Below, piece by piece: positions 38,159 to 46,206 of a DNA stretch of 64,000 nucleotides. The notes under the pieces were generated by a model that did no database searches, had not been told where the DNA came from, and saw only the letters and a program-made list of their open reading frames with translations. The DNA lies in assembly GCA_003222115.1 (NCBI GenBank), contig QHUL01000054.1, forward strand, positions 1-64,000. The letters are read 5' to 3'. The stretch comes from Gemmatimonadota bacterium. GTDB taxonomy: Bacteria; Gemmatimonadota; Gemmatimonadetes; Gemmatimonadales; GWC2-71-9. How positions within the stretch are numbered: position 1 is the stretch's first letter; every line of letters starts with the position of its first letter. The position numbers were made by a program, and so were the translations under genes.

Positions 38159-38761
38159 CTAACGCTTCAGACGGCGCCAAATCCATAGGGCGAGCCCCAC
38201 GGCGGCGGCGAGCGCCGCGATCCCGAGCACATGGTTCACCCGACGGAGCAGGACCAGCACCGCCTCCAGATTGGCGCCCAGCGTGACCACGGCGTAGGTG
38301 AGGAGCCCGTACCACAGGGCGGAGGCGAGCGAGAGCGGGACGAGGGCGTGGGGGGCGGAGACGCCCGCCAGGCCCGCGAACGGCATCACGACCCCGCGCC
38401 ACACGGGGAGCAGCCGTGACACAAAGATGCCGTACCCGCCGTGGCGCTCGTACTCCCGCTCGATGTGCGCGATGGTGCGCTCGGAGAGCAGCCGGCGGCC
38501 GAGCTTGCCACGGAACGCGGGCCGGCCGTAGCGTCGCGCCAGGAGGTACACGGCCGCCCCCGAGCCGACGTTCGCGGCCCAGGTGATGCCGAACACCAAC
38601 CGGGCATCGAGGAACCCCCGCCCCGCCAGCAGCGCGCCCAACGCGACGGCGGTGTCGGCCGGGAGCGGAGGGATGAGGTTCTCCAGGCCGGCGAGGGCTG
38701 CGATGGCGCCATAAAGCAGGCCCGGAGGAAGCGATTCCAGGAGTGCGACGAACTCCGTCAC
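38159..38761 (-). CDS. DedA family inner-membrane protein (second copy)
   Basis: 200 residues from GTG 38761, overlapping the ispF stop (GTGA). E-N-L-I-P-P-L-P-A-D near residue 27, G-S-G-A-A-V-Y, and the conserved F-V-S-R-L-L-P-V-W-R-G near 105, with four to five membrane segments and a basic tail W-R-R-L-K-R. It diverges from the copy at 7694-8338 and probably has a separate role. Co-transcription with ispF hints at polyprenyl-phosphate recycling, a known activity of some DedA proteins; that is inference. Confidence 0.88.
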   Translation of the reverse strand: MTEFVALLESLPPGLLYGAIAALAGLENLIPPLPADTAVALGALLAGRGFLDARLVFGITWAANVGSGAAVYLLARRYGRPAFRGKLGRRLLSERTIAHIEREYERHGGYGIFVSRLLPVWRGVVMPFAGLAGVSAPHALVPLSLASALWYGLLTYAVVTLGANLEAVLVLLRRVNHVLGIAALAAAVGLALWIWRRLKR

Positions 38762-39225
38762 CCGAGGACGGCCACCGCGATCACCGCGATTCCCTCCCCC
38801 TTCCCGATCCACCCCATCCCCTCGTTCGTCTTCGCCTTCACCGACACGTGGGCCGGGGCCGACAGCAGCGCCTCCGCGAGCCGCTCCTCCATCTGGTCCA
38901 CGTGCGGCCCGAGCTGCGGGCGCTCGGCGATGATCGTGATGTCGGCGTGCACGAACTGGTGTCCCGCCTCGACCACCTTGAGGAACGCCTGGTTCAGCAG
39001 TTGGAGCGAGTCGGCGTTCTTCCAGCGGGGATCGCTGTTGGGGAACAGCCGACCGATGTCCCCGAGTCCCGCGGCGCCGAGCAGGGCGTCGGTGAGCGCA
39101 TGGGCGACGGCGTCCGCGTCGGAGTGCCCGGCGAGGCCTTTCGGGTGGGGGATCTCCACGCCCCCGAGGATCAGCTTGCGGCCGTCGGCAAAGCGGTGGG
39201 AGTCGTACCCGAGGCCGACGCGCAC
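38758..39225 (-). CDS. ispF: 2-C-methyl-D-erythritol 2,4-cyclodiphosphate synthase
   Basis: 155 residues, normal. Metal site D-S-H-R-F (Asp8, His10), G-H-S-D-A-D (second metal His), F-P-N-S-D, and the C-terminal K-A-K-T-N-E-G-M-G. Forms the cyclodiphosphate in the non-mevalonate isoprenoid pathway. ispD is not nearby. Isoprenoid supply fits the menaquinone genes just upstream. Confidence 0.97.
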   Translation of the reverse strand: MRVGLGYDSHRFADGRKLILGGVEIPHPKGLAGHSDADAVAHALTDALLGAAGLGDIGRLFPNSDPRWKNADSLQLLNQAFLKVVEAGHQFVHADITIIAERPQLGPHVDQMEERLAEALLSAPAHVSVKAKTNEGMGWIGKGEGIAVIAVAVLG

Positions 39226-39228
39226 GGA

Positions 39229-39624
39229 TCAGGCCTTGAGGATCCGGATCGCGAGCAGCGCCGCGTTCTTCGCGTTGTCGATCCCCACGGTCGCGACCGG
39301 CACGCCCCCCGGTACCTGGGCCGTGGCGAGCAGCGCGTCGAGGCCGTTCAGCGGTCCCACGGCGAAGGGCACGCCGATCACCGGGAGATCGGTGAGCGAG
39401 GCGGCGTACCCGGGCAGCGCGGCCGAGAGCCCGGCGCCGGTGATCACGACCCGGAAGCCCTGCGCGCGCGCGTCCTTCACGAGCTGCGCCGTCTGGTCCG
39501 GCTGGCGGTGCGCGGAGGATACGTGGAACGCGTACGAAACGCCCGCCTTGCTCAGTACATCGAAGGCGGGCTCGATCCGCGGCTTGTCGGACTCGGAGCC
39601 GACGAGGATCAGGACGTCCGGCAC
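39229..39624 (-). CDS. purE: 5-(carboxyamino)imidazole ribonucleotide mutase
   Basis: 131 residues, shorter than the usual 155-170. V-G-S-E-S-D near the start, the catalytic S-S-A-H-R-Q-P-D loop, G-A-G-L-S-A-A-L-P-G, and V-P-G-G-V-P-V-A-T-V-G-I-D are conserved. The usual His of G-A-G-x-A-A-H-L-P-G is Ala here, and the G-x-x-G-A-x-N segment near the end is compacted. It moves the carboxyl group of N5-CAIR in purine synthesis. No purK neighbour. Confidence 0.92.
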   Translation of the reverse strand: MPDVLILVGSESDKPRIEPAFDVLSKAGVSYAFHVSSAHRQPDQTAQLVKDARAQGFRVVITGAGLSAALPGYAASLTDLPVIGVPFAVGPLNGLDALLATAQVPGGVPVATVGIDNAKNAALLAIRILKA

Positions 39625-39625
39625 C

Positions 39626-40669
39626 TCAGGCGGCCTCCTCGATGATCGTATAGTCCTGCCGCCGTGTCTTGGGGGTGTAGCCCGCGTCGGCGATGAGGCG
39701 GCGCATCTCGGGGAGGGTCATCCGCCAGGTCGTGCCCGCGGCGGACACGACGTTCTCCTCCATCATCAGGGAGCCGAAGTCGTTCGCGCCGAACCGCAGC
39801 GCCACCTGGCCGATCTTCGGGCCCATCGTCACCCAGGAGGCCTGGATGTTGGGGACGTTGTCGAGCACGATCCGGGCGATCGCCTGCGCGCGGAGATACG
39901 TCACCGCGTCGGTCTTCGGCGTGTCCGCCATCTCGGTGTGCTCGGGCTGGAGCGGCCAGCAGATGAACGCGGTGAAGCCGCCCGTGCGCGCTTGCACCTC
40001 TCGCACGCGGAACAGGTGCTCGATGCGGTCGGCGAGGGTCTCGCCCAGGCCGTACATCATCGTCACGGACGTCTTCAGGCCCAGCCGGTGCGCCGTCTCC
40101 ATCACCTCGAGCCACCGGTCGGCGCCGGCTTTCTTCCTGGCCACGCGGTCCCGCACCTCCTGCACCAGGATCTCGCCTCCTCCGCCAGGGACCGAGTCGA
40201 GCCCGGCCGCGACCAGCTCGCGGATCACCTCTTCGATCGTCATCCCGAAGCGACCGGCGAAGAAATCGATCTCGGACGGCGAGAAGGCGTGGATGTGGAT
40301 CGGGTGGTGCCGCTTGATGTAGCGCAGCAGGTCGAGGTACCACTGGAACGGGATGTAGGGGTTGTGGCCGCCCTGCATCAGGATCTGGACGCCGCCCAGG
40401 GCCTTCACCTCGTCGATCTTCCGGCCGATCTCCTCGAACGAGAGCACGTACCCCTCGAGGTGCTTGGGCCGCCGGTAGAACGCGCAGAACTTGCAGTCCG
40501 CGACGCACACGTTGGTGTAGTTGATGTTCCGGTCGACGATGTAGGTGACGACGTTTTCGGGGTGGAACCGCCACCGCGCGGCGTCGGCCAGCCGCCCCAG
40601 CTCGAGCAGGGAGGCGCGCTGGTACAGCTCGAGGGAGCCGCGGAACTCGGGGGCGGACCGGTCCACCAT
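39626..40669 (-). CDS. mqnC: Cyclic dehypoxanthine futalosine synthase
   Basis: 347 residues from ATG 40669. Radical-SAM motif C-V-A-D-C-K-F-C-A-F (C-x3-C-x2-C), then M-Q-G-G-H-N-P, H-A-F-S-P-S-E-I, and the S-V-P-G-G-G-G-E-I-L segment. It cyclises dehypoxanthine futalosine in the futalosine menaquinone route. mqnA follows upstream in the transcript with a 2-base gap, so the three mqn genes are co-transcribed. Confidence 0.95.
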   Translation of the reverse strand: MVDRSAPEFRGSLELYQRASLLELGRLADAARWRFHPENVVTYIVDRNINYTNVCVADCKFCAFYRRPKHLEGYVLSFEEIGRKIDEVKALGGVQILMQGGHNPYIPFQWYLDLLRYIKRHHPIHIHAFSPSEIDFFAGRFGMTIEEVIRELVAAGLDSVPGGGGEILVQEVRDRVARKKAGADRWLEVMETAHRLGLKTSVTMMYGLGETLADRIEHLFRVREVQARTGGFTAFICWPLQPEHTEMADTPKTDAVTYLRAQAIARIVLDNVPNIQASWVTMGPKIGQVALRFGANDFGSLMMEENVVSAAGTTWRMTLPEMRRLIADAGYTPKTRRQDYTIIEEAA

Positions 40670-40671
40670 CG

Positions 40672-41493
40672 TCAGGCCACCTGCAGGTAGCGCAGCGACG
40701 CCGCGGGCGCGAGCCCGTGCGCGGCCAGCTTGCGGAAGAACGTGACGAGCCCCGCCTGGTGCCGCTCCGTGAGCGCGTAGTCGAGTCCCTCGAAATAGGC
40801 GAGGCAGTCGGCGAGCGGCACGCCGGTGGCGGCGTGCGCGTCGGCGGCGAGTGCCGGGAGGTGTGCAAGCCCCCACGTCCGCGACGCGAGCAGCGCGGCG
40901 TGCAGCAGCCGCACGGCGGCGGGATCGGCCTCGCGGCGCGCCGCCCACACGGCGAACACGAACGGCAGCCCCGTCCAGCGCCGCCACTCCTCGCCCAGGT
41001 CGTAGCGGTGCGGGTAGGCCTGCCGCGCCTTGAGCACGAGGGCCGCGTCGCCGATCACTAGCACGGCGTCGTGCGGCAGGCACGCTAGCGCGTCGAGATC
41101 CGTGGCCTCGGCCCGCGCCTGGGCGAAATGGGGGCGGATCGCCCATACGTCCCGGCAGAGCAGCTCGAGGAGTGCGACCGCGGTGCGCGACGAGTCGCTG
41201 AGCAGAACCGTCCGACCGTCCAACTGCCCCACTGGCCGTCTCGAGAACAGCGCCACGCTCTTCACCGGCCCGTCGCTCGTGATCCCGATCTCGGGGAGGA
41301 GCCGGAGCAGATCGGCGTGGCGCGCGTACTCGACCGCGCTGATCACGCTCACATCGAGCTCTCCCGCCACCAGCAGCTCGTTCAGCTCGGCCGGGGTCCC
41401 GGTGACGAGCTCGGCTGGGACCGTCACGGCGCCCCGGTCGATGGCCCGGTAGACCGGGAAGCAGTTGATGTACGCGATCCGGCCGAGCCTCAT
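40672..41493 (-). CDS. mqnA: Chorismate dehydratase
   Basis: 273 residues; ATG 41493 overlaps the mqnE stop (ATGA). A periplasmic-binding-protein-like fold: begins R-L-G-R-I-A-Y-I-N-C-F-P-V-Y, has G-T-P-A-E-L-N and D-V-S-V-I-S-A-V-E-Y-A near residue 50, and L-L-S-D-S-S-R-T-A and G-D-A-A-L later. It dehydrates chorismate to 3-enolpyruvyl benzoate, the first step of the futalosine route. Confidence 0.95.
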   Translation of the reverse strand: MRLGRIAYINCFPVYRAIDRGAVTVPAELVTGTPAELNELLVAGELDVSVISAVEYARHADLLRLLPEIGITSDGPVKSVALFSRRPVGQLDGRTVLLSDSSRTAVALLELLCRDVWAIRPHFAQARAEATDLDALACLPHDAVLVIGDAALVLKARQAYPHRYDLGEEWRRWTGLPFVFAVWAARREADPAAVRLLHAALLASRTWGLAHLPALAADAHAATGVPLADCLAYFEGLDYALTERHQAGLVTFFRKLAAHGLAPAASLRYLQVA

Positions 41494-42749
41494 TCGAGCT
41501 CCGCTACCACGCTCGAGAGGACGGGGAGCGCCCGGCCCCGCCCCTGCCCCCGCGCAGCCGCGGCACGCCGGTGCTCGATCTTGAAGGACGGGCCGGCGGG
41601 TCCCGCGGGCCGAGCGCTGGCGCGTCCGGGGACCCAGTCCTCGAACGTGCGCACCGTCTGGTACAGCGAGTCGCGCTCCACGGGCTCCTTCCCCGCCCCG
41701 CGCACGAGCTCGATGATCTGGTCGTATGAGAGCCACATCGGCGTCGCCGCCCCGGCCTCGTGGTAGACCCGCTCGAACACAACCGTTCCCTCGAGGTCGT
41801 CGCACCCGAAGCCGAGCGCCACCTGCGAGATGAACGGCGTCACCATGGGCCAGTGGGTCTTCACGTGCGGGATGTTGTCGAGCAGCAGGCGTCCCACGGC
41901 GATGTTCTTCAGGTCGTCGCAACCGGTCGTCGCCGTGCCGCTGCGGCCCAGCGCTTCGCCGAGCTCGTTGTGGTCGGGGTGGTAGGCGAGCGGGATATAG
42001 CAGAGAAACCCGCCGGTCTCGTCCTGCAAGGCGCGCAGCGCGAGCAGGTGATCCACCCGGTCCGCCATGGTCTCCACGTGTCCGTACAGCATCGTGCAGT
42101 TCGAGGGAATCCCGAGGCGGTGCGCCTCCCGATGCACCGCGAGCCACTCGTCGCCCGACAGCTTCTTGTCGGCGATCGTGGCGCGGGCCGCGGGGCTGAA
42201 CACCTCCGCGCCCCCGCCGGGCAGGCTCGTCACCCCGGCCTCCCGCATGGCCGCGAGCACCTCGCGCACCGGCATCCGCTCGAGGCGCGCGAGGTGGGCG
42301 ACCTCGACGGCCGTCAGCGCCTTGATGTGGACGTCGGGGTGCCGTTGCTTGAGCCCGCGGAACATGTCGAGGTAGTACGAGAGGCGGAGCTTCGGGTGGA
42401 GCCCGCCCACGATGTGGAACTCGCGTGTGGGATTGTCGTGCGCGGCGTCCGCCTCCGCGAACACCTCGTCGAGGCTGCGCGTGTAGTTCCCGTCTTCCTG
42501 CGGCATGCGGGCGAACGAGCAGAACACGCACGTGTTCCGCAGGACACAGACGTTGGTGGGATTGATGTGCTGGTTCGCCGCGAAGGAGACGCGGTCGCCG
42601 TTCCTGGCGCGGTTCGCCTCGTCGGCCAACCCGCCGATCGTGAGGAGGTCCCACGAGTTGAACAGCGCGAGGCCGTCGTCGCGGGTGAGACGCTCGTTGC
42701 GCGCGACCTTCTCCGCGATCGGGGCGAGGGCCAGATCCCGGGCGGTCAC
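41490..42749 (-). CDS. mqnE: Aminofutalosine synthase, with a CX5CX2C cluster motif
   Basis: 419 residues from GTG 42749; a longer frame from 42824 would be coded by the repeat and is rejected. Typical of MqnE: N-Q-H-I-N-P-T-N, V-G-G-L-H-P, L-P-G-G-G-A-E, Y-G-H-V-E-T and the late W-L-S-Y-D-Q. The cluster-binding segment reads N-V-C68-V-L-R-N-T-C74-V-F-C77, spacing C-x5-C-x2-C instead of the usual C-x3-C-x2-C. It adds the adenosyl radical to 3-enolpyruvyl benzoate to form aminofutalosine. Start is uncertain, as the ribosome site is weak. Confidence 0.92.
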   Translation of the reverse strand: MTARDLALAPIAEKVARNERLTRDDGLALFNSWDLLTIGGLADEANRARNGDRVSFAANQHINPTNVCVLRNTCVFCSFARMPQEDGNYTRSLDEVFAEADAAHDNPTREFHIVGGLHPKLRLSYYLDMFRGLKQRHPDVHIKALTAVEVAHLARLERMPVREVLAAMREAGVTSLPGGGAEVFSPAARATIADKKLSGDEWLAVHREAHRLGIPSNCTMLYGHVETMADRVDHLLALRALQDETGGFLCYIPLAYHPDHNELGEALGRSGTATTGCDDLKNIAVGRLLLDNIPHVKTHWPMVTPFISQVALGFGCDDLEGTVVFERVYHEAGAATPMWLSYDQIIELVRGAGKEPVERDSLYQTVRTFEDWVPGRASARPAGPAGPSFKIEHRRAAAARGQGRGRALPVLSSVVAELE

Positions 42750-42760
42750 GGACGTCGGCG

Positions 42761-42839
42761 ATTGCGGATTGCGGATTTCGGATTGCGGATTGGAGGGGCC
42801 GCGTAGCGAATCCGCAATTCGCAATCCGCAATCCGCAAT
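42761..42839. repeat. 31-bp inverted repeat of GGATTGCGGATT units
   Basis: Left arm 42761-42791 and right arm 42809-42839 are reverse complements except at 2 positions, with a 17-base GC-rich spacer. Each arm is built of direct repeats of (G)GATTGC. It fills the gap between fabF (stop at 42841) and mqnE, and would fold into a long hairpin in the transcript. No T tract follows. Similar word-repeat elements are known between genes in several phyla, but I cannot confirm copies elsewhere. Confidence 0.85.
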
Positions 42840-42840
42840 T

Positions 42841-44085
42841 TCATGCCGCCCGTCGGACCGCGAGCGTGACGTTGTGGCCGCCGAACCCGAACGAGTTCGA
42901 CAGCGCGAGCTCGACCGGGCGCTTCACGGCCTTGTTGGGCGCCGAGTCGAGATCGCAGGCCGGATCCGGCGTGAACTGGTTGATGGTGGGCGGGATGACC
43001 CCGGACTGGACGACGAGCGCGCACAAGGCTGCCTCGAACGCGCCCGCCGCCCCGAGGAGGTGACCGGTCATCGACTTGGTCGAGCCGAAGATCAGTTTGC
43101 GGGCGTGCGGACCGAACACCGTCTTCACCGCCGCGGTCTCGGCCGCGTCGCCGTGCGGGGTGGATGTGCCGTGCGCGTTGATGTACCCCACCTGCTCGGG
43201 CCGCGCCCCGGCGTCGCGGATGGCGAGCCGCATCGCGTCCTGCGCACCGGAGCCGTCCGGCGCGGGGGCGGTGATGTGGTAGGCGTCGGCGGTCATGCCG
43301 TAGCCCGCCATCTCGGCGTAGATCTTCGCGCCGCGGCGGCGGGCGTGCTCCCATTCCTCGAGGATGAGCACCGCCGCGCCGTCCCCCATCACGAAGCCGT
43401 CGCGGTCTTTGTCGAACGGCCGGCTCGCCGTGGCGGGATCGGCGTTGCGCTCGGACAACGCCTTCATGTTGGCGAAGCTCGCGACCGCGAGCGGCGTGAT
43501 CGCGGCCTCGGCACCGCCCGCGATCATGACGTCCGCCTGATCGTTGCGAATCAGCTCGAGCGCCTCGCCCACGCTGTGGGCGGACGACGCGCACGCCGAC
43601 ACGGTGCAGTAATTCGGCCCCTTCGCGCCGTAGCGCATCGAGACCAGCGCCGCCGCCACGTTCGGCATGTACATGGGGACGAAGAACGGCGACACGCGGC
43701 TCGGCCCCTTCTCGAACAGGGCGCGGGCGTTCTCCTCGAAGGTCTGGAGTCCGCCGGTGCCGGTCCCGATGATCGCGCCGACCCGCCGCAGGTCCACCTT
43801 TTCCCAGTTGCTCGCGAGGCAGGCGTCCATCACGGCCTGCTCCGCCGCGCCGATGGCGTACTGCGCAAACAGGTCGTAGCGGCGGATTTCCTTCTTGTCG
43901 AGGAACTGCGCGGGGTCGAACCCCTTCACCTCGCAGGCGAACTTCACCGGCGACTGCACCGGGTCGAACCGCGTGATGGGCCCGGCGCCGGAGCGGCCGG
44001 CGACGAGCCCTTCCCACGTGCTCTGCACCGCGTTCCCCAAGGGGGTCAGGACCCCGAGGCCCGTGATCGCCACCCGGCGTCTCAT
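42841..44085 (-). CDS. fabF: 3-oxoacyl-ACP synthase II
   Basis: 414 residues. Catalytic Cys in T-V-S-A-C-A-S-S, first His in I-N-A-H-G-T-S-T-P, Lys and second His in S-T-K-S-M-T-G-H-L-L-G-A, and S-N-S-F-G-F-G-G-H-N. Elongates acyl-ACP with malonyl-ACP. Last gene of the yceD-rpmF-plsX-fab operon; the long hairpin repeat follows and may set the 3' end of the message. Confidence 0.97.
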   Translation of the reverse strand: MRRRVAITGLGVLTPLGNAVQSTWEGLVAGRSGAGPITRFDPVQSPVKFACEVKGFDPAQFLDKKEIRRYDLFAQYAIGAAEQAVMDACLASNWEKVDLRRVGAIIGTGTGGLQTFEENARALFEKGPSRVSPFFVPMYMPNVAAALVSMRYGAKGPNYCTVSACASSAHSVGEALELIRNDQADVMIAGGAEAAITPLAVASFANMKALSERNADPATASRPFDKDRDGFVMGDGAAVLILEEWEHARRRGAKIYAEMAGYGMTADAYHITAPAPDGSGAQDAMRLAIRDAGARPEQVGYINAHGTSTPHGDAAETAAVKTVFGPHARKLIFGSTKSMTGHLLGAAGAFEAALCALVVQSGVIPPTINQFTPDPACDLDSAPNKAVKRPVELALSNSFGFGGHNVTLAVRRAA

Positions 44086-44103
44086 CGGATCGACGCTCCC
44101 ACG

Positions 44104-44355
44104 CTACTTGCCCATCTTCTCGTGGAGGTACTGCAGCGCCTGCCCCACCGTCCTCAGCTTCTCGGCTTCCTCGTCGGGGATGTCGATGTCGAATTCCTTC
44201 TCGAAGGCCATCACCAGCTCGACGGTGTCGAGGCTGTCGGCGCCCAGGTCCTCCATGAAGCTCGCGTCGGACGTGAGTTTGTCCCGCTCCACCCCCAGCT
44301 CTTCGACGATGATGTCCTTGACCTTCTCTTCGAGCTGCTTCATGTCCATTGCCAT
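44104..44355 (-). CDS. acpP: Acyl carrier protein
   Basis: 83 residues from ATG 44355, chosen for GAGGA 5 bases upstream. The phosphopantetheine Ser is in [11 protein letters not shown], followed by [14 protein letters not shown], the standard fatty-acid ACP sequence. Lies between fabG and fabF, the classic order. Very acidic, as the family is. Confidence 0.97.
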   Translation of the reverse strand: MAMDMKQLEEKVKDIIVEELGVERDKLTSDASFMEDLGADSLDTVELVMAFEKEFDIDIPDEEAEKLRTVGQALQYLHEKMGK

Positions 44356-44386
44356 GGCGTTCCTCAGAGGAGGTGAGGGAATAGGG

Positions 44387-45130
44387 TCACAGCACCAGGC
44401 CACCGTCGACGACTAGCACCTGTCCAGTAATGTAGCTGGCGAAGTCGGAGGCGAGAAAGAGCACAGCCGAGGCCACGTCTGCGGCCTCGCCCAAGCGCCT
44501 GAGGGGGATGGCGTCGATGAAGGCTTGCCGCGCCTCCGGGGTGATGCCCTTGGTCAGCTCGGTTTCCACGAAGCCGGGGGCGATCGCATTGACGAGCACG
44601 TTGCGGGAGGCCAGCTCTTTGGCCACCGACTTGGTGAAGCCGACGAGACCCGCCTTGGACGCCGCGTAGTTCGCCTGGCCCGCGTTACCCCACAGGCCCA
44701 CGACGCTCGTGATGTTGACGATGCGGCCGTGACGCCGCTTGATCATCCCGCGCGCCACGCGCTTCGTCATCAGGAAGGCGCCCTTGAGGTTGGTGTCCAG
44801 AACGGCGTTCCAGTCGTCGTCCGAGATGCGGAGCACGAGGTTGTCGCGGGTCGTGCCCGCGTTGTTCACGAGGATCGCGGGCGGGCCCAGCTCCCGTTCG
44901 ACCGCCGCGACGGTCGATTCCACCTGGTCCGCGCGGCTCACGTCGCACGCATAGCCACGGGCGGAGTGGTCGCCCCCCAGCGCCGCGGCGGCCGCCTGCG
45001 CCTTCCCCCCGTCGCGGGCGAGCACGGCCACCGTGGCGCCCGCCCGATGCAGTGCGGCGGCGATGCCCTGCCCGATGCCGCGGCTGCCCCCCGTCACCAC
45101 CGCCACCTTGCCGGAGAGATTGATCTTCAC
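44387..45130 (-). CDS. fabG: 3-oxoacyl-ACP reductase
   Basis: 247 residues. NADPH motif [17 protein letters not shown], catalytic Ser in I-V-N-I-T-S-V, Tyr/Lys in Y-A-A-S-K-A-G, and V-D-G-G-L-V at the end. Reduces 3-oxoacyl-ACP in each elongation cycle. Separated from fabD by the second inverted repeat. Confidence 0.97.
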   Translation of the reverse strand: MKINLSGKVAVVTGGSRGIGQGIAAALHRAGATVAVLARDGGKAQAAAAALGGDHSARGYACDVSRADQVESTVAAVERELGPPAILVNNAGTTRDNLVLRISDDDWNAVLDTNLKGAFLMTKRVARGMIKRRHGRIVNITSVVGLWGNAGQANYAASKAGLVGFTKSVAKELASRNVLVNAIAPGFVETELTKGITPEARQAFIDAIPLRRLGEAADVASAVLFLASDFASYITGQVLVVDGGLVL

Positions 45131-45145
45131 CCCGCCCCTCCCCGA

Positions 45146-45262
45146 GTGCGGAATGCGGAATGTGGAATGCGGAGTGTATCGAGCAACCGTCGGGCCGCGT
45201 GTCCGACATCGAGGAACGAGCCCCCCGCTTCAATTCCGCATTCCGAATTCCGCATTCCGCAC
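45146..45262. repeat. 31-bp inverted repeat of GGAATGC units
   Basis: Left arm 45146-45176 and right arm 45232-45262 pair at 26 of 31 positions; the unit is GGAATGC or its complement GCATTCC. The 55-base spacer has no open frame. It lies between fabD (stop 45268) and fabG (start 45130), inside an operon that is otherwise overlapping. Same architecture but a different unit from the repeat at 42761-42839. Confidence 0.8.
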
Positions 45263-45267
45263 TTCAT

Positions 45268-46206
45268 CTAGGCCGCCTCCAGGAATTTCTCCACCTCGTC
45301 CGCCGTCCCCAGCGAGACGACGTTGGCGCCCGCCACGATGCGCTTCACCAGGCCCGCCAGCACGTTCCCCGGCCCGATCTCGATGAAGCGCGCGCCGTCG
45401 CCGGCGAGGGCGGCGGCGTTGCGCACGCAGTCGACCCAACGCACCGGCGTCGTCAGCTGATCGGTGAGCAGGCGGCGGGCGCGTGCCGCGTCGTGCACCG
45501 GCTCCGCCGTGGCGTTCGCGATTACGGGAAAGCCGGGATCGCGAAACGGCGCCCGGTCGAGCGCGATTCTGAGATGGCTCGCCGCCGGGGCCATGAGCGG
45601 GGAATGGAAGGCGCCGCTCACCTTGAGCGGGATGACGCGCTTGGCGCCGCGCGCCTTGCAGGCCTCGCCCGCGCGCCGCACGGCGTCGGGGTCCCCGGAG
45701 ATGACGGTTTGGTCGGGAGCGTTGAGGTTCGCGGGCGTCGCCACCGCGCCGTCGTGGGACGCCTCGCGGCAGGCCGCCTCGACTTGGGCCGTCGCCAGGC
45801 CGAGCACCGCGGCCATGGTGCCGGGGCGCTCGGTGCCGGCTTGGTGCATCAGCTCGCCGCGCTTGCGCACGAGCTGCGCGGCGTCGGGCGCCGTGAGACC
45901 GCCCGCGGTCACATACGCGGAATACTCGCCCAGCGAGTGACCGGCGGCGGCAGCCGGCGCCGGTCCCGCAGCGTGCACGGCCGCGAACACGGCGGCGCTG
46001 TGCGCCAGGATCGCCGGTTGCGCGTTGTGCGTCTGGGTGAGCTCGTCTTCCGGGCCTGCGAACATGAGGTCGCTGAGCGGGAACGCGAGGGCTTCGTCGA
46101 TCGCCCGGAACGTGTCGCGCGCCGCCGGAAACCGCTCTGCCAGATCCTTGCCCATCCCGACTCGTTGCGCGCCCTGCCCCGGGCAGAGCCACACGGTCGC
46201 TACCAC
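45268..46206 (-). CDS. fabD: Malonyl-CoA:ACP transacylase
   Basis: 312 residues from GTG 46206, which overlaps the fabH stop. An earlier in-frame GTG at 46227 would add seven residues. C-P-G-Q-G-A-Q near the start, the nucleophile in G-H-S-L-G-E-Y, catalytic His in S-G-A-F-H-S-P-L-M, and G-P-G-N-V-L. Loads malonyl groups onto ACP. Confidence 0.96.
   Translation of the reverse strand: MVATVWLCPGQGAQRVGMGKDLAERFPAARDTFRAIDEALAFPLSDLMFAGPEDELTQTHNAQPAILAHSAAVFAAVHAAGPAPAAAAGHSLGEYSAYVTAGGLTAPDAAQLVRKRGELMHQAGTERPGTMAAVLGLATAQVEAACREASHDGAVATPANLNAPDQTVISGDPDAVRRAGEACKARGAKRVIPLKVSGAFHSPLMAPAASHLRIALDRAPFRDPGFPVIANATAEPVHDAARARRLLTDQLTTPVRWVDCVRNAAALAGDGARFIEIGPGNVLAGLVKRIVAGANVVSLGTADEVEKFLEAA

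Noticed and set aside
42750-42824. Extended mqnE start adding 25 residues
   Set aside because: The extra codons are the GGATTGC repeat itself; GTG 42749 gives the normal protein length.
42505-44376. 623-residue plus-strand open frame opposite fabF and acpP
   Set aside because: Antisense shadow in GC-rich DNA; the minus-strand genes carry complete catalytic motifs.
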